Shown in pieces: positions 16,668 to 25,931 of a stretch of 64,000 bases of DNA. Position numbers and translations under genes: made by a program. Within the stretch, counting starts at the first letter, position 1; each line of letters starts with the position of its first letter. Location of the stretch: NCBI GenBank assembly GCA_014378465.1, contig JACMNQ010000015.1, positions 1 through 64,000 of the forward strand, given 5' to 3'. Origin of the DNA: Oligoflexia bacterium. Lineage in GTDB: Bacteria; Bdellovibrionota; UBA1018. A model generated the notes under the pieces. It worked only from the letters and a program-made list of their open reading frames with translations, did no database searches and was not told the origin of the DNA.

Positions 16668-17792
16668 TCACGTGCCTCCAGGCACGATCACCGTGGGCTT
16701 TTCGCCAGAAGCTTTCGCGTAAAGCGCGGCGATGCGCTGGGAAACTTCCACCGCAGTGCCTTTGCGGACGAGAATCACGATGGAGCCGCCGAAGCCGCCG
16801 CCGGTGAGGCGAGCGCCGTAAACTTCCTTCTGAGACGACGCGAGTTCGACCAGAAGATCAATCTCCGGAATGGAGACTTCGTAATCCTGCTTCATCGAGA
16901 GGTGGGACTCTTTGAAAAGTTCTCCAAGTCTCACAGGGTCCTGCGCATTCATGGCAGCGACGGACTGCAAAACCCGTTCATTCTCGGTGATGACGTGTTT
17001 CGCACGGCGGCTGAGCACGTCCGGAAGCTTTGCCACGCGGGGCAGATCACTCATGCCCACTTCGCGGAGGAGCGTGATCCCGAGCGCTTCACACGCCGAC
17101 TCGCACTCCGCGCGACGGGTATTGTAACCACCGCCGACATTTCGGTGGGCCACGCCCGAATTGATCACGATGAGTTCAGCGGCCTCCGGCACCTTGACCT
17201 GCTTGTACTCCATGCTCTGGGTATCCAGAAACAGCGCGGTCCCGACATCCGCGAGGCTGCAGGCCATCGGATCCATGATTCCGACTCGGGCTCCGACGAA
17301 ATCATTCTCCACTTTCTGACAGAGCTGCGCGAGCCTGACGTCATCCAGTTTCAACCCGAAAGTGGTGCGCAATGCGCGCATGAAACTCACTTCCAGCGCG
17401 GCACTCGAGGACAGGCCACTGCCCATGGGAACCTGGGAGTGAATGCGAGCGTGAAACCCGCCGAGTTCGAAACCTTCTTTGACCAGAATGCAGGTCACGC
17501 CCTGAATGTAATCCAGCCAGTGGTCTTCTTTTGAAGTCTGCTTCGCTTCTTTGCCGATTTCATACTCATGAACCTTGAAGCCTTGATTCGCACTCGAAAC
17601 ACGGGCTTTTCGGTCACCGGCAGGGGCCTTGGACATTTCAACGATCGTCTGCTGTGGGATGGCCGTCGGAAGCACGAAGCCTCCGTTGTAGTCCGTGTGC
17701 TCGCCGATCAGATTGACTCGTCCCGAAGCGTGTTCGGTGGCGGTGGCTGCGTGTCCAAAAATTTCATTGAAGGTTTTGCTGAGCGTGTTCAT
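16668..17792 (-). CDS. galK: Galactokinase
   Basis: 374 residues, the normal size for GalK. It phosphorylates alpha-D-galactose to galactose-1-phosphate with ATP in the Leloir pathway. The galactokinase signature GRVNLIGEHTDYNGGFVLP is near residues 24-42. The GHMP ATP-binding motif MGSGLSSSAALEVS is near 123-136, and the C-terminal GHMP motif reads ARLTGGGFGGSIVILV. The catalytic Asp is expected in the VGIMDPMAC region. It is the last gene of a galT-M24-galK operon. The 35-bp gap after the M24-like gene and the GAGA ribosome site support co-transcription. Confidence 0.97.
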   Translation of the reverse strand: MNTLSKTFNEIFGHAATATEHASGRVNLIGEHTDYNGGFVLPTAIPQQTIVEMSKAPAGDRKARVSSANQGFKVHEYEIGKEAKQTSKEDHWLDYIQGVTCILVKEGFELGGFHARIHSQVPMGSGLSSSAALEVSFMRALRTTFGLKLDDVRLAQLCQKVENDFVGARVGIMDPMACSLADVGTALFLDTQSMEYKQVKVPEAAELIVINSGVAHRNVGGGYNTRRAECESACEALGITLLREVGMSDLPRVAKLPDVLSRRAKHVITENERVLQSVAAMNAQDPVRLGELFKESHLSMKQDYEVSIPEIDLLVELASSQKEVYGARLTGGGFGGSIVILVRKGTAVEVSQRIAALYAKASGEKPTVIVPGGT

Positions 17793-17827
17793 GAGTGGAG
17801 TCTCTTTCAGGTCGTTTCCAGTTCGTT

Positions 17828-18931
17828 TCAGATTTTTACGAGCAGATCAGGACGCTGGAGTCCATTCACTTCAAAGGTGGGCCAGTCGGGATCCACGGTG
17901 AGCACTTCCGTGCGGTTCTTTCCGATGAGGATCGTGTCTTCAATCTTCGCGCCGACGAGGCTTGGATTCCAGGCCACAGCGGTTTCAGCTTCGAGGATGA
18001 CATTTGAAGTGTGGGGTGTCGCGACCACTTCACGGGACAGATAACCGGTGGTTCCACCCTGGTGGTGCTTGAGATGCTCATCCGAGTAACCGTTTTTCTG
18101 GTACCCTTTCACGATGCTCTCATAGATGCTGGAGAGACTTGCGCCGGGACGTGACGCCTGGAGTGCGACCGCTTCGACTTCGGCAGCATCGCGGGTGCGC
18201 TGGAGCTGCGTTTCAGTGGGCTTCTTGAAATAGATCCAACGCGTGAAATTCGCATAGAGTCCAAAGCGTCTCGCACAGAAGACCAGCATCGCGTGAGAGC
18301 CGAGCTTTTCGGCAGTCGGGAACGGATGCCGATGACGGGAGACCCGGCTCTCGCCTCCGACCAGAGTCAAGGTCGGATGGATGCCATGCTTCCAGAGCGC
18401 TGAGGCTCCTTCGGCCGCGAGATCAAACTCCGTCCACTCGGGAGTGGCCTTCATCAGGGTAGAAGTCATCGCGAGAGCGGCGTCTCTCCCCAGATCACGG
18501 TAACGCTCGATTTCAATCGGCAGGAGTCTGCGCTTCGCCGCGAGGATCTCCGCAGGGAGCGGGATTTCTCCCAGCTGCGGGCGATCGCTGGCAACGGGTT
18601 CGCCTTCGCAGACATCCCTGACGTATTCGTCGAGTTTTTGCGGATCCTGCCACGCGACTGCATGAACCGGATATCCATCCGGGAGTTCTTCCTCGATCAG
18701 GCGGTCTTTTTCAATCGCGTTCGTCAGCACGATGCACTGGGTGGGAGTGACGAGCACGTCCGCGATCCCGGCTTCGTGGGTGAGGATGACGACACTGTTG
18801 CCGCCGCCCGTGATCCAGCTGAACCAATCCACACCGCGAAAACGCACGCCAGCGATGAAATTCAGTTTCAAGGCTTCTCGAATGACGTCGAGCTTGGCCT
18901 GAACTTCGGAATCAAACAGGGGGGATCTCAT
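17828..18931 (-). CDS. M24 (pita-bread) family protein lacking metal ligands, in gal operon
   Basis: 367 residues with a creatinase-type N-domain and a C-terminal M24 fold. In real M24 peptidases five ligands (Asp, Asp, His, Glu, Glu) hold two metals. Here the first Asp region reads MLVFCARRFG, the second is Asn in YANFTRWIYF, the His region reads HHQGGTTGYLSRE, the EPG glutamate is Asn in VAWNPS, and only the last Glu (AKIEDTILI) remains. It is therefore probably not a metallopeptidase; like creatinase it could do metal-free chemistry on a small molecule, or bind a ligand. Its ATG overlaps the galT stop (ATGA) with a strong GAGGTG ribosome site, and galK follows. Co-expression with galactose catabolism is clear; its function is unknown. 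Confidence 0.85.
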   Translation of the reverse strand: MRSPLFDSEVQAKLDVIREALKLNFIAGVRFRGVDWFSWITGGGNSVVILTHEAGIADVLVTPTQCIVLTNAIEKDRLIEEELPDGYPVHAVAWQDPQKLDEYVRDVCEGEPVASDRPQLGEIPLPAEILAAKRRLLPIEIERYRDLGRDAALAMTSTLMKATPEWTEFDLAAEGASALWKHGIHPTLTLVGGESRVSRHRHPFPTAEKLGSHAMLVFCARRFGLYANFTRWIYFKKPTETQLQRTRDAAEVEAVALQASRPGASLSSIYESIVKGYQKNGYSDEHLKHHQGGTTGYLSREVVATPHTSNVILEAETAVAWNPSLVGAKIEDTILIGKNRTEVLTVDPDWPTFEVNGLQRPDLLVKI

Positions 18932-20025
18932 AAAGTCACCTCAACGGCCTTGAGTTCAGCCGCTTTTTCTTCCGGGATGCTGTCATTGGCGAACATGCCG
19001 GCACCGGTCTCGGTACCGGCAAGGTATTTGAGACGATCCGGAGTGCGAAGCGCAGGATAGAACTGAGCATGGACGTGGACGCTCGGATACTCCAGCCCCT
19101 GCGTCGGAGCCTGACGAATCACCATCAGGTAAGGCATGGTCTTGTTCCACATCCGGTCGTATTTCAGGGCGATGGTCTTGAGCGCTTTGGCGAAATCCCG
19201 GCGCTCTTCCCGAGTGAGAGTCGCAAGCGAGGGCGACGCTCTCTTCGGAGCCACCCAGGTTTCGTAAGTGTAGCGCGCGAAAGCCGGAACAAAGCACACT
19301 GCTTTCTCAAAATCGCAGATCATGCGCCTTCCGTCCTGGATCTCATCCCGAATCACATCTTCGAGAAGAACTCGACCGGTGCGGTCGAAGTGGTCTTTCT
19401 GATTCTGAAGTTCGCGAGCGGCCACCGGCGGAATGAACGGATACGAATAGATCTGACCGTGAGGATGATTGAGCGTCACGCCGACTTCGACGCCGCGGTT
19501 TTCAAACGGCATGACATATTGAATTTCCTTGCGCGAGCCGATCTCGACATAACGATCTGCCCAGACCTCGAGGAGAAGTTCAATGTGACTGAGTTCCATC
19601 TGCCCGAGGGTCGTGCTCGAATCCTGACTGAACACCACGACTTCGCAGGAGCCGATGGCGGGCTTCACTTCGACATAGAGGTCTTTGGCGCCGTGAGCGG
19701 GATCTTCGTGAGCATGCGGAGACAGCGATGGAAAAAGATTTTCAAACACCGCGATGTCATAAGCGCCTTGCGGAAGTTCGGTCGGAAATTCCTTCGAGCG
19801 GATCGGAGCCAGCGGATTGTATTCGGCAGGCGGAAGAAAAGTGCGATTCTGCCGGTGACTGGCGTAGGCCACCCACTCGCCTCGCAGGGGATTCCATCTC
19901 AGGTGGGGATTGGCCAAGACTGGATTGGCATTGGGGGTGGGAGCTTCGATGCCGTCCGGAATTGGTTTTCTGGAATACAGGTGGAGATTTCGACCGTCCG
20001 GTTTTTTAAGGATGACCTTATGCAT
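18928..20025 (-). CDS. galT: Galactose-1-phosphate uridylyltransferase
   Basis: 365 residues from the ATG at 20025 (start MHKVILKKPDGRN), chosen because AGGAAG lies just upstream; a longer frame to 20139 lacks support. It is a HIT-superfamily nucleotidyltransferase that swaps UMP between UDP-glucose and galactose-1-phosphate. The active-site motif NHPHGQIYSYP carries the nucleophilic His. The substrate-binding FENRGVEVG region and the C-terminal HVHAQFYPALR are also present. It is the first gene of a galT-M24-galK operon, overlapping the M24 gene by 4 bp. No galE or mutarotase gene is in the window. Confidence 0.96.
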   Translation of the reverse strand: MHKVILKKPDGRNLHLYSRKPIPDGIEAPTPNANPVLANPHLRWNPLRGEWVAYASHRQNRTFLPPAEYNPLAPIRSKEFPTELPQGAYDIAVFENLFPSLSPHAHEDPAHGAKDLYVEVKPAIGSCEVVVFSQDSSTTLGQMELSHIELLLEVWADRYVEIGSRKEIQYVMPFENRGVEVGVTLNHPHGQIYSYPFIPPVAARELQNQKDHFDRTGRVLLEDVIRDEIQDGRRMICDFEKAVCFVPAFARYTYETWVAPKRASPSLATLTREERRDFAKALKTIALKYDRMWNKTMPYLMVIRQAPTQGLEYPSVHVHAQFYPALRTPDRLKYLAGTETGAGMFANDSIPEEKAAELKAVEVTL

Positions 20026-20181
20026 TATAGCTTCCTCATTGCACCTTTGATTGGGCACTGTCGACTGGATGGCCCAAGGTTTAAACAACCCAAGCGGACT
20101 TCGCAAGTTGCAAGTGCGGCACGAAGAAGGTTCCTTCACGGTAGAGCGGAGAATTCGCCAGGGGTCATCCTCGAACAGTCC

Positions 20182-22737
20182 TCATCCAGTAGTCATGAGT
20201 CCACTCGAAATTCCGGTGACGGTTTCGCGGATCAGGCTGGCTTTGCCTGCAGTGCTGAGCGCACCTTCCGACGAGTCGGCCTGGCTGCCTTCCTCACGTT
20301 CAAGTAAAATCATTTGAACCAGGTTGAGAGGGTGAATCAGTGGCGATCTGAGTCGGACACTTTCCCCCAGCCAGGGCCTGAAGCTCAGGAGATCCTCACT
20401 GTCCGTGATCGCCTGCAGGAAGGTCACGGCGTCGCAGTACTCCTTTTCAAATTCCAGATAGGCCAGATACGCCTGCTGCTCACTGAGTTGGCTGGTCTCC
20501 AGATAGAGCCGCCAGATCGGCAGCTCCACTTTCGCGAGCGTGAAGCCCAGCGCTTTGACATAAGAACTCAGGAGAGGATCTGAGAGAAACAGACTTTTCA
20601 GTTCCGCCTTTGAACTTTCATCGACGAGTTTTCTCCAGGCACTGCCCACTCCCCACCAGGTCGGAAAAAGAATGCGCGTCTGAGTCCAGCACATCACCCA
20701 GGGAATCGCCCGCAGAGACGAGACGGAAAAGGCATCGGCCGGACTGACTCTCCTGGCAGGCCTCGAACCGATCCGAAGGTCACTCAGATACCGGTAGGCG
20801 GTCGCCTTCTCGACGAGCTCCATGAATGCGGGAGACTGAGTCTTGGACTGGTAATGCGCTCTCACCTGCTCCGTGAATTCATGAAGCAGTGTCTGCGCGG
20901 AACCGGGCGGTCGCACGGCCCGGAGCTCGGCTTCGGTGAGTCCCGCGCTGCCCCGCTCGGCGATCTTCTGCAGCAGGTTCTGCGCGATCTCAGGGGTACT
21001 CAAAGTCCGGTCCACCATCTCACCCTGAATCGTCGCCTTGTAGAAGTTCAGCGCACTCTTCGGCCACCAGGCAGTCTGCTCCTCCAGGGTTCCGCCCCCG
21101 CGGTCCACGCTTCCGCCGGAACCGTGAAAAAAAAGAGGAGCGATCTTCTTTTCGGTGCAGAGTCGGTCCAGCCTCTGAACGGCCTCTGAAATCATGAGGC
21201 GACTCGGAAGCACTCCCATCTCCTTGGCGGAATCAGAATACCCGACCATCATTTCCAGATGACCGTTCCAGTTCTCAGCGATCAGTTGCCGCATCTTGGG
21301 GCGATCCGTCAGTTGGGTGATCACTTCGGTGGCGTGTTCAAGGGCGTCCTGCTGTTCGAACAGCGGAATGACCGGAATTTTCGCGTCTCCAAAGATCTTC
21401 TCCTGGAGTTCACACGCGGCCTGGATGTGCTTCAGTGAACTCGCGAGACTGATCACCAGTCCCCTTGCGTATCCCTTGGGATTCGCCTTGCCAGCGATCT
21501 CATGCAACCGGAGGAGCATTCCGGTGAAAGGTTTTGGATCAAGCTCGTCCTGATTTTCAGCCATGATCAGGCTCGAAGCTTCACGAAGCTCAAGCGGAAT
21601 GACGAGCGCGGGAAACATCTCCAGAAGCGACGCCATCTGTACGAGTGACGGATGCTCGGTCCCAAGCGCCGCCGCATAGGCCGGGTGAAAGTCCCGGAAA
21701 AGTCTTCTGAATCTCAAGATTCGGTTCCCATCGTTTCGGTCGAGTTTCTCCAGCGACGACAGAGCCTTTTCAAGCGTCGCCAGTTTCGCGGGGAGTGTTG
21801 CCAGAAGCTTCATTGAGGTGACGGAAGTGAGACCACTTCGCCCTTTTGGGAGAAGATCCAGCGTTGCCTTGACTTCGCGCAGTCGACGCTGCACGTAGCG
21901 ATGCAGGTATTCACGCGAGTGCTGAAGGCTGGACTGCATCACGTCCGCATTGACTCCGGGGTGCCCTTCCTTGTCGCCGCCCACCCAGCTCCTCAGGTAG
22001 ACTGGACAGGTGCGAGCTTTGAATTCAAGCAGAGCGCTGAGAACTTCTTCCCGAAGCGCGATGGAGTAGATGGATTCGGCCTCATCCGCGACTGACGGCT
22101 TTCGATCTCTCGACAGGGAAAGTCGCCACACCACTTCGAGCGAATGCAGGATGCGGCTGCGCCTGGATTCAAAATCGGTCTGAAGTGCGAGAACAAGTTC
22201 TTTCTGAAGTTCATGAAAGAGCTCAATGCTCTGGGGTGAGCGCGCCTCCGTGGGATGCGCCGTGAGAACATAGACGATCGCTTCGGGCATTGCACCTGAA
22301 GCGGCCGGGGCGCCAGCTCCGGATGGTTTCATCCGCCGCTGAATTCTTGAAGTGCGGTAGGCGTTCTCGCACGCGTTCATGAGCTCAAGCATCAGGGCAA
22401 AGGAGTGAGTGATCGTGGAAAGTTCGGCGGAGTCGACTTTTCTGAGCGCCGCGAGAGTTTTCTTCAGAACCCCGTATGCTTCATCCACCGAGAGACTGCG
22501 CAAGGAAGCCATCTCCTGACGCAAGGCTTCGATTCTCTCATACGCGGCGTCCCCTCGTTCTCGGCGGATGACTTCGCCCAGGAGAGCCACGGCATTTTTG
22601 ACGAGCGCTTTGAGTTCGGGCGCAAGGCCAGAAGAATTTCCGGGGATCGCCTCCCGCTTCGCTCCGGAATTTTCGGATGCGGCGTCAGTTGAAGGGGGAG
22701 ATACGGAACGACGTGCGCAATTCGGAGAAGGAGTCAT
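20182..22737 (-). CDS. ppc: Phosphoenolpyruvate carboxylase, variant active-site loop
   Basis: About 851 residues from the ATG at 22737; a GTG at 22788 in frame is the alternative. It fixes bicarbonate onto PEP to give oxaloacetate. The catalytic His is in VLTAHPTEARSP. The conserved lysine is in GYSDSAKEMG (usual YSDSSKDGG). LRAIPWVMCWTQTR matches the R-x2-PW...WTQ-R block, and the C-terminus ends in SGLMTTG, like the family's terminal NTG. The glycine-rich loop, normally FHGRGGSxGRGG, is FHGSGGSVDRGGG. The first arginine and a glycine are therefore changed, which may alter regulation or activity. It is on the same strand as galT, 156 bp upstream, and could share a transcript. Confidence 0.92.
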   Translation of the reverse strand: MTPSPNCARRSVSPPSTDAASENSGAKREAIPGNSSGLAPELKALVKNAVALLGEVIRRERGDAAYERIEALRQEMASLRSLSVDEAYGVLKKTLAALRKVDSAELSTITHSFALMLELMNACENAYRTSRIQRRMKPSGAGAPAASGAMPEAIVYVLTAHPTEARSPQSIELFHELQKELVLALQTDFESRRSRILHSLEVVWRLSLSRDRKPSVADEAESIYSIALREEVLSALLEFKARTCPVYLRSWVGGDKEGHPGVNADVMQSSLQHSREYLHRYVQRRLREVKATLDLLPKGRSGLTSVTSMKLLATLPAKLATLEKALSSLEKLDRNDGNRILRFRRLFRDFHPAYAAALGTEHPSLVQMASLLEMFPALVIPLELREASSLIMAENQDELDPKPFTGMLLRLHEIAGKANPKGYARGLVISLASSLKHIQAACELQEKIFGDAKIPVIPLFEQQDALEHATEVITQLTDRPKMRQLIAENWNGHLEMMVGYSDSAKEMGVLPSRLMISEAVQRLDRLCTEKKIAPLFFHGSGGSVDRGGGTLEEQTAWWPKSALNFYKATIQGEMVDRTLSTPEIAQNLLQKIAERGSAGLTEAELRAVRPPGSAQTLLHEFTEQVRAHYQSKTQSPAFMELVEKATAYRYLSDLRIGSRPARRVSPADAFSVSSLRAIPWVMCWTQTRILFPTWWGVGSAWRKLVDESSKAELKSLFLSDPLLSSYVKALGFTLAKVELPIWRLYLETSQLSEQQAYLAYLEFEKEYCDAVTFLQAITDSEDLLSFRPWLGESVRLRSPLIHPLNLVQMILLEREEGSQADSSEGALSTAGKASLIRETVTGISSGLMTTG

Positions 22738-22969
22738 GGGAGCAATCGATGCAAATTCCGCGCGGTCGGCTGAAAGCGTCACTGACACCCGTAACCAAAG
22801 GTCTCGATGATTGCCTGCGTCGCAGACTGTACGAGTTTTGTCTCGAGTTCAAGCAGACCGCTCCACTTTCAAGCCTGCGCCTCTGGTATCACTTCCGAGT
22901 TTTTGCGAGAATCGCGTTGAATTTATTTCCCTTTAAACTTCAATCCCCTTCAATTCTTTCGGAAAACCC

Positions 22970-24370
22970 ATGCAGATTCGTGAAAAACTTCAGATTCTCG
23001 CTGATGCCGCCAAATACGACGCCTCGTGCGCCAGCAGTGGCTCCAAACGCAAGAACCCGGGCGGGCTCGGCAATGTCGAAGGCATGGGGATCTGCCATAG
23101 CTACACTCCGGACGGTCGCTGCGTTTCGCTTCTCAAGATTCTCCTCACCAATCACTGCATTTACGACTGCAGCTACTGCATCAACCGGGTATCGAGCAAT
23201 GTGAAGCGGGCCAAGTTCACGCCCGAGGAAATCGTCTGGCTGACGATCGAGTTCTACCGCAGAAATTACATCGAAGGACTGTTCCTGAGTTCCGGAATCA
23301 TCCGAAGTCCGGATGAGACGATGGAGGAAATGGTGACCGTCGCGCGCACGCTGCGTGAAGTCCATCAATTCGGCGGCTACATTCATCTGAAAGCGGTTGC
23401 CGGCGCATCGAAAGATCTGCTTCTTCAGGCGGGTCAATGGGCCGACCGCCTGAGTGCGAACATCGAGCTGCCTTCGCAGACGGATCTCGACCTTCTCGCC
23501 CCTGCCAAAAAAACCGCGGTCATCGAAAAAGCGATGGCGGACATCGCTGAAAAGATCATTGAGAATCGCGAGGAATCACGGCAGTCTCCATCAGCCTTTC
23601 TCGCAACTCCCTTGCCTGCGTCCCCCGCGCTTTCACCTTCGCTGGCAGCGATCCCTGTCAGCCTTCAACTCAATCCGGTCAATCAGGCCACGCCGAAAAA
23701 GCTTCCGCCCCTTGCAAAGAAAAAGCAGCCGCCGAAATTCGCTCCGGGTGGCCAGAGCACGCAGATGATCGTGGGGGCCACGCCGAGTTCGGACTCCGAT
23801 ATCCTCAGAACGGCCTCGGGCCTCTATGCGACTCACCATCTGAAGAGGGTCTATTATTCGGCCTTTTCGCCCATCCCCGCAGGAGATTCTCGTCTGCCAC
23901 TGCTTGCTCCACCCCTGATTCGCGAGCACCGCCTCTATCAGGCGGATTGGCTCATGCGCTTTTACGGCTTCTCAGCCGAGGAGCTCACGTCCAAGGCCTC
24001 GCCCGACCTGGACCTGAAGAACGATCCCAAACTCGCCTGGGCCCTTCGAAACCGCGACTACTTTCCCATCGACATCAACCAGGCCGCGCGGGGTGCCCTG
24101 CTGCGCATCCCCGGCTTCGGAGTGAGAAACGTGGACCGTATTCTTGAGATCCGCAAATTTCACAAAGTCCGGATGGAGGATCTGGTCAAGCTCCGCCTGC
24201 CCCTGAACCGGGCCAAATACTTCATCATCACGGCCGATGCCGTGCAGGAGCGCAAGGACTTTGCAAAGGATCACGCCACTTCAGAAGCGAAACTGTCCTT
24301 GAAAGTCGCTCAGCCCGAACAACTCTCCCTGTTTGATGCCGCACTCTCCGCTCGCTCGGGAGAATTGTGA
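22970..24370 (+). CDS. Radical-SAM protein linked to UdgX-type glycosylase
   Basis: 466 residues. The radical-SAM cluster motif CIYDCSYC lies near residue 60. N-terminal AKYDASCASSGSKRK and GICHSYTPDGRCVSLLKILL are typical of the 'putative DNA modification/repair radical SAM' family, which is found next to UdgX genes. A proline/lysine-rich insert (about 205-255) separates the SAM core from a C-terminal helix-hairpin-helix segment (ALLRIPGFGVRNVDRILEIR). That segment suggests DNA binding. The reaction is not known. Its stop at 24370 sits directly against the next gene's GTG, so the two are translationally coupled. Confidence 0.93.
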   Translation: MQIREKLQILADAAKYDASCASSGSKRKNPGGLGNVEGMGICHSYTPDGRCVSLLKILLTNHCIYDCSYCINRVSSNVKRAKFTPEEIVWLTIEFYRRNYIEGLFLSSGIIRSPDETMEEMVTVARTLREVHQFGGYIHLKAVAGASKDLLLQAGQWADRLSANIELPSQTDLDLLAPAKKTAVIEKAMADIAEKIIENREESRQSPSAFLATPLPASPALSPSLAAIPVSLQLNPVNQATPKKLPPLAKKKQPPKFAPGGQSTQMIVGATPSSDSDILRTASGLYATHHLKRVYYSAFSPIPAGDSRLPLLAPPLIREHRLYQADWLMRFYGFSAEELTSKASPDLDLKNDPKLAWALRNRDYFPIDINQAARGALLRIPGFGVRNVDRILEIRKFHKVRMEDLVKLRLPLNRAKYFIITADAVQERKDFAKDHATSEAKLSLKVAQPEQLSLFDAALSARSGEL

Positions 24371-24371
24371 C

Positions 24372-25853
24372 GTGCGGACCGTTTTCGTGGAACCCACTTT
24401 TGAATCCTGGAGACTGCAGGCCCGGAGGCTTCTGCAGGAAGGAGCGGTTCCAGCGGAAGTCTTCTTTCAGACCGAAGGCACAGAACAGAATTTCTTTCCC
24501 GGGCTTTTCGAAAATGTGACGACTCCTGCCTCCCTTGACTCCAGTGCCTCCACACTTCCGAAACTTCGAGTGCCCGCCGATTTCATCGCGCTGGCCGAAA
24601 CGGTGGCCGATCACCGCGACGAGAGAAAGTGGGACCTGCTCTACCGAGTGCTCTGGCGGATCACGCATGGGGAGCCGCACCTTCTCAGCATGGCCATTGA
24701 CTCCGACATGCGCGAACTGCTCACGATGGAAAAAGGCGTTCGTTTTGACTCTCACAAGATGAAGGCCTTCGTGCGCTTCAAAAAGATCGAGGTCCAGGCA
24801 GGGTCAGGAATCACGGATCATTACGTGGCCTGGCACTGTCCAGATCATCCGATCGTCCGCCGTGTGGCGCCGTTTTTTGAGAGACGCTTTCGCAGCATGA
24901 ACTGGACGATCCTGACTCCTGATCATTCCGTCACCTGGAATGGGCAGGAACTGGTTTATGGGCCGGGCGTTCCCATTTCACAGGCTCCAAAAGCCGATGA
25001 CCTCGAAGCGCTCTGGCTGACCTACTACAAGTCCACTTTCAATCCGGCCCGCATCAAGCTCAAGACCATGACCAAGGAGATGCCCACGCGCCACTGGCGA
25101 ACGCTGCCCGAGACGCGGGCCATTCAGGATCTGCTCCGGGAATCTCCTGAACGCCTGCTGAAGATGTTTCAGGATCAGCCGCGCTCGGCTTCGGAGTTTT
25201 TCCCGAAGCTTCCCGAGGGGGAGAAAGCCACTCTCGAGGACCTCCGGAAAGCGGCCGCCGGATGCCGGGCCTGCGGGATCTGCGAAAAAGCGACCCAGAC
25301 CATTTTTGGAGAAGGCCCCCCGGATGCGCAGATTGTACTCGTGGGCGAACAGCCCGGAGATCAGGAAGATCTTGAAGGGCGGCCCTTCATCGGCCCGGCT
25401 GGCGAACTTCTGAACCGCGCCCTTCGGGACGCCGGCCTGAATCGTCCCGGACTCTACCTCACCAACGCGGTCAAACACTTCAAATGGACTCCGCCCTCAG
25501 ACCCCGAGCTCACTTCCCGAAAACGGATTCATCAACGCCCTTCCGCGAGTGAAATCGCCATCTGCAAGCCCTGGCTTTCGGCGGAGCTCTCCCTTCTGCG
25601 CCCAAAAGTGCTGATATGTCTTGGGGTTACCGCCGGACAATCGGTCCTCGGCAAGACCGTCAAACTCGGAGAAGAGCGCGGGCGCTTTCACGAAACGGCG
25701 TGGACGGCCCACACTTTTCTCACGACTCACCCGTCGGCGATTCTGCGAATGATGGATCCGGACTTGAAAAAGGCCGAATACGCGCGGTTTGTGTCTGAGC
25801 TGAAAACTGCCACTTCGGTCTTGCAGTCGCCCTCTCCTCAAATTTCCGCATAA
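24372..25853 (+). CDS. DUF4130 domain fused to UdgX uracil-DNA glycosylase
   Basis: 493 residues from a GTG at 24372 with GGGAGA upstream; an ATG at 24333 inside the previous gene is possible. The N-terminal half (about 1-240, beginning VFVEPTFESWR) matches the DUF4130 'probable DNA metabolism' family. The C-terminal half is a UdgX-type uracil-DNA glycosylase. It has GCRACGIC for an iron-sulphur cluster, GEQPGDQEDLEGRPFIGPAG, the UdgX-specific KRIHQRP loop whose histidine forms a covalent bond to the abasic deoxyribose, and THPSAILRM. UdgX enzymes excise uracil and stay covalently trapped. Together with the radical-SAM partner this is a two-gene DNA repair/modification cassette. Confidence 0.95.
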   Translation: MRTVFVEPTFESWRLQARRLLQEGAVPAEVFFQTEGTEQNFFPGLFENVTTPASLDSSASTLPKLRVPADFIALAETVADHRDERKWDLLYRVLWRITHGEPHLLSMAIDSDMRELLTMEKGVRFDSHKMKAFVRFKKIEVQAGSGITDHYVAWHCPDHPIVRRVAPFFERRFRSMNWTILTPDHSVTWNGQELVYGPGVPISQAPKADDLEALWLTYYKSTFNPARIKLKTMTKEMPTRHWRTLPETRAIQDLLRESPERLLKMFQDQPRSASEFFPKLPEGEKATLEDLRKAAAGCRACGICEKATQTIFGEGPPDAQIVLVGEQPGDQEDLEGRPFIGPAGELLNRALRDAGLNRPGLYLTNAVKHFKWTPPSDPELTSRKRIHQRPSASEIAICKPWLSAELSLLRPKVLICLGVTAGQSVLGKTVKLGEERGRFHETAWTAHTFLTTHPSAILRMMDPDLKKAEYARFVSELKTATSVLQSPSPQISA

Positions 25854-25860
25854 AAAGGGG

Positions 25861-25889
25861 TTGCGCGTTACAACGCACTGCGCTATCAA
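25861..25889 (+). promoter_or_regulatory. Possible promoter for the secreted protein gene
   Basis: TTGCGC (25861-25866), a 17-nt spacer, then TATCAA (25884-25889), with an overlapping inverted repeat GCGTTACAACGC at 25865-25876 that could be an operator. It lies about 45 nt before the start at 25932. The match is moderate. Confidence 0.3.
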
Positions 25890-25931
25890 GCCTTACAATT
25901 TGAATTTAGGGTGCCGGGGAGGCGCAGTGAA

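Noticed and set aside
19069-20307. Antisense frame over galT
   Set aside because: It lies opposite a complete GalT with an active-site motif; codon pattern is that of a shadow.
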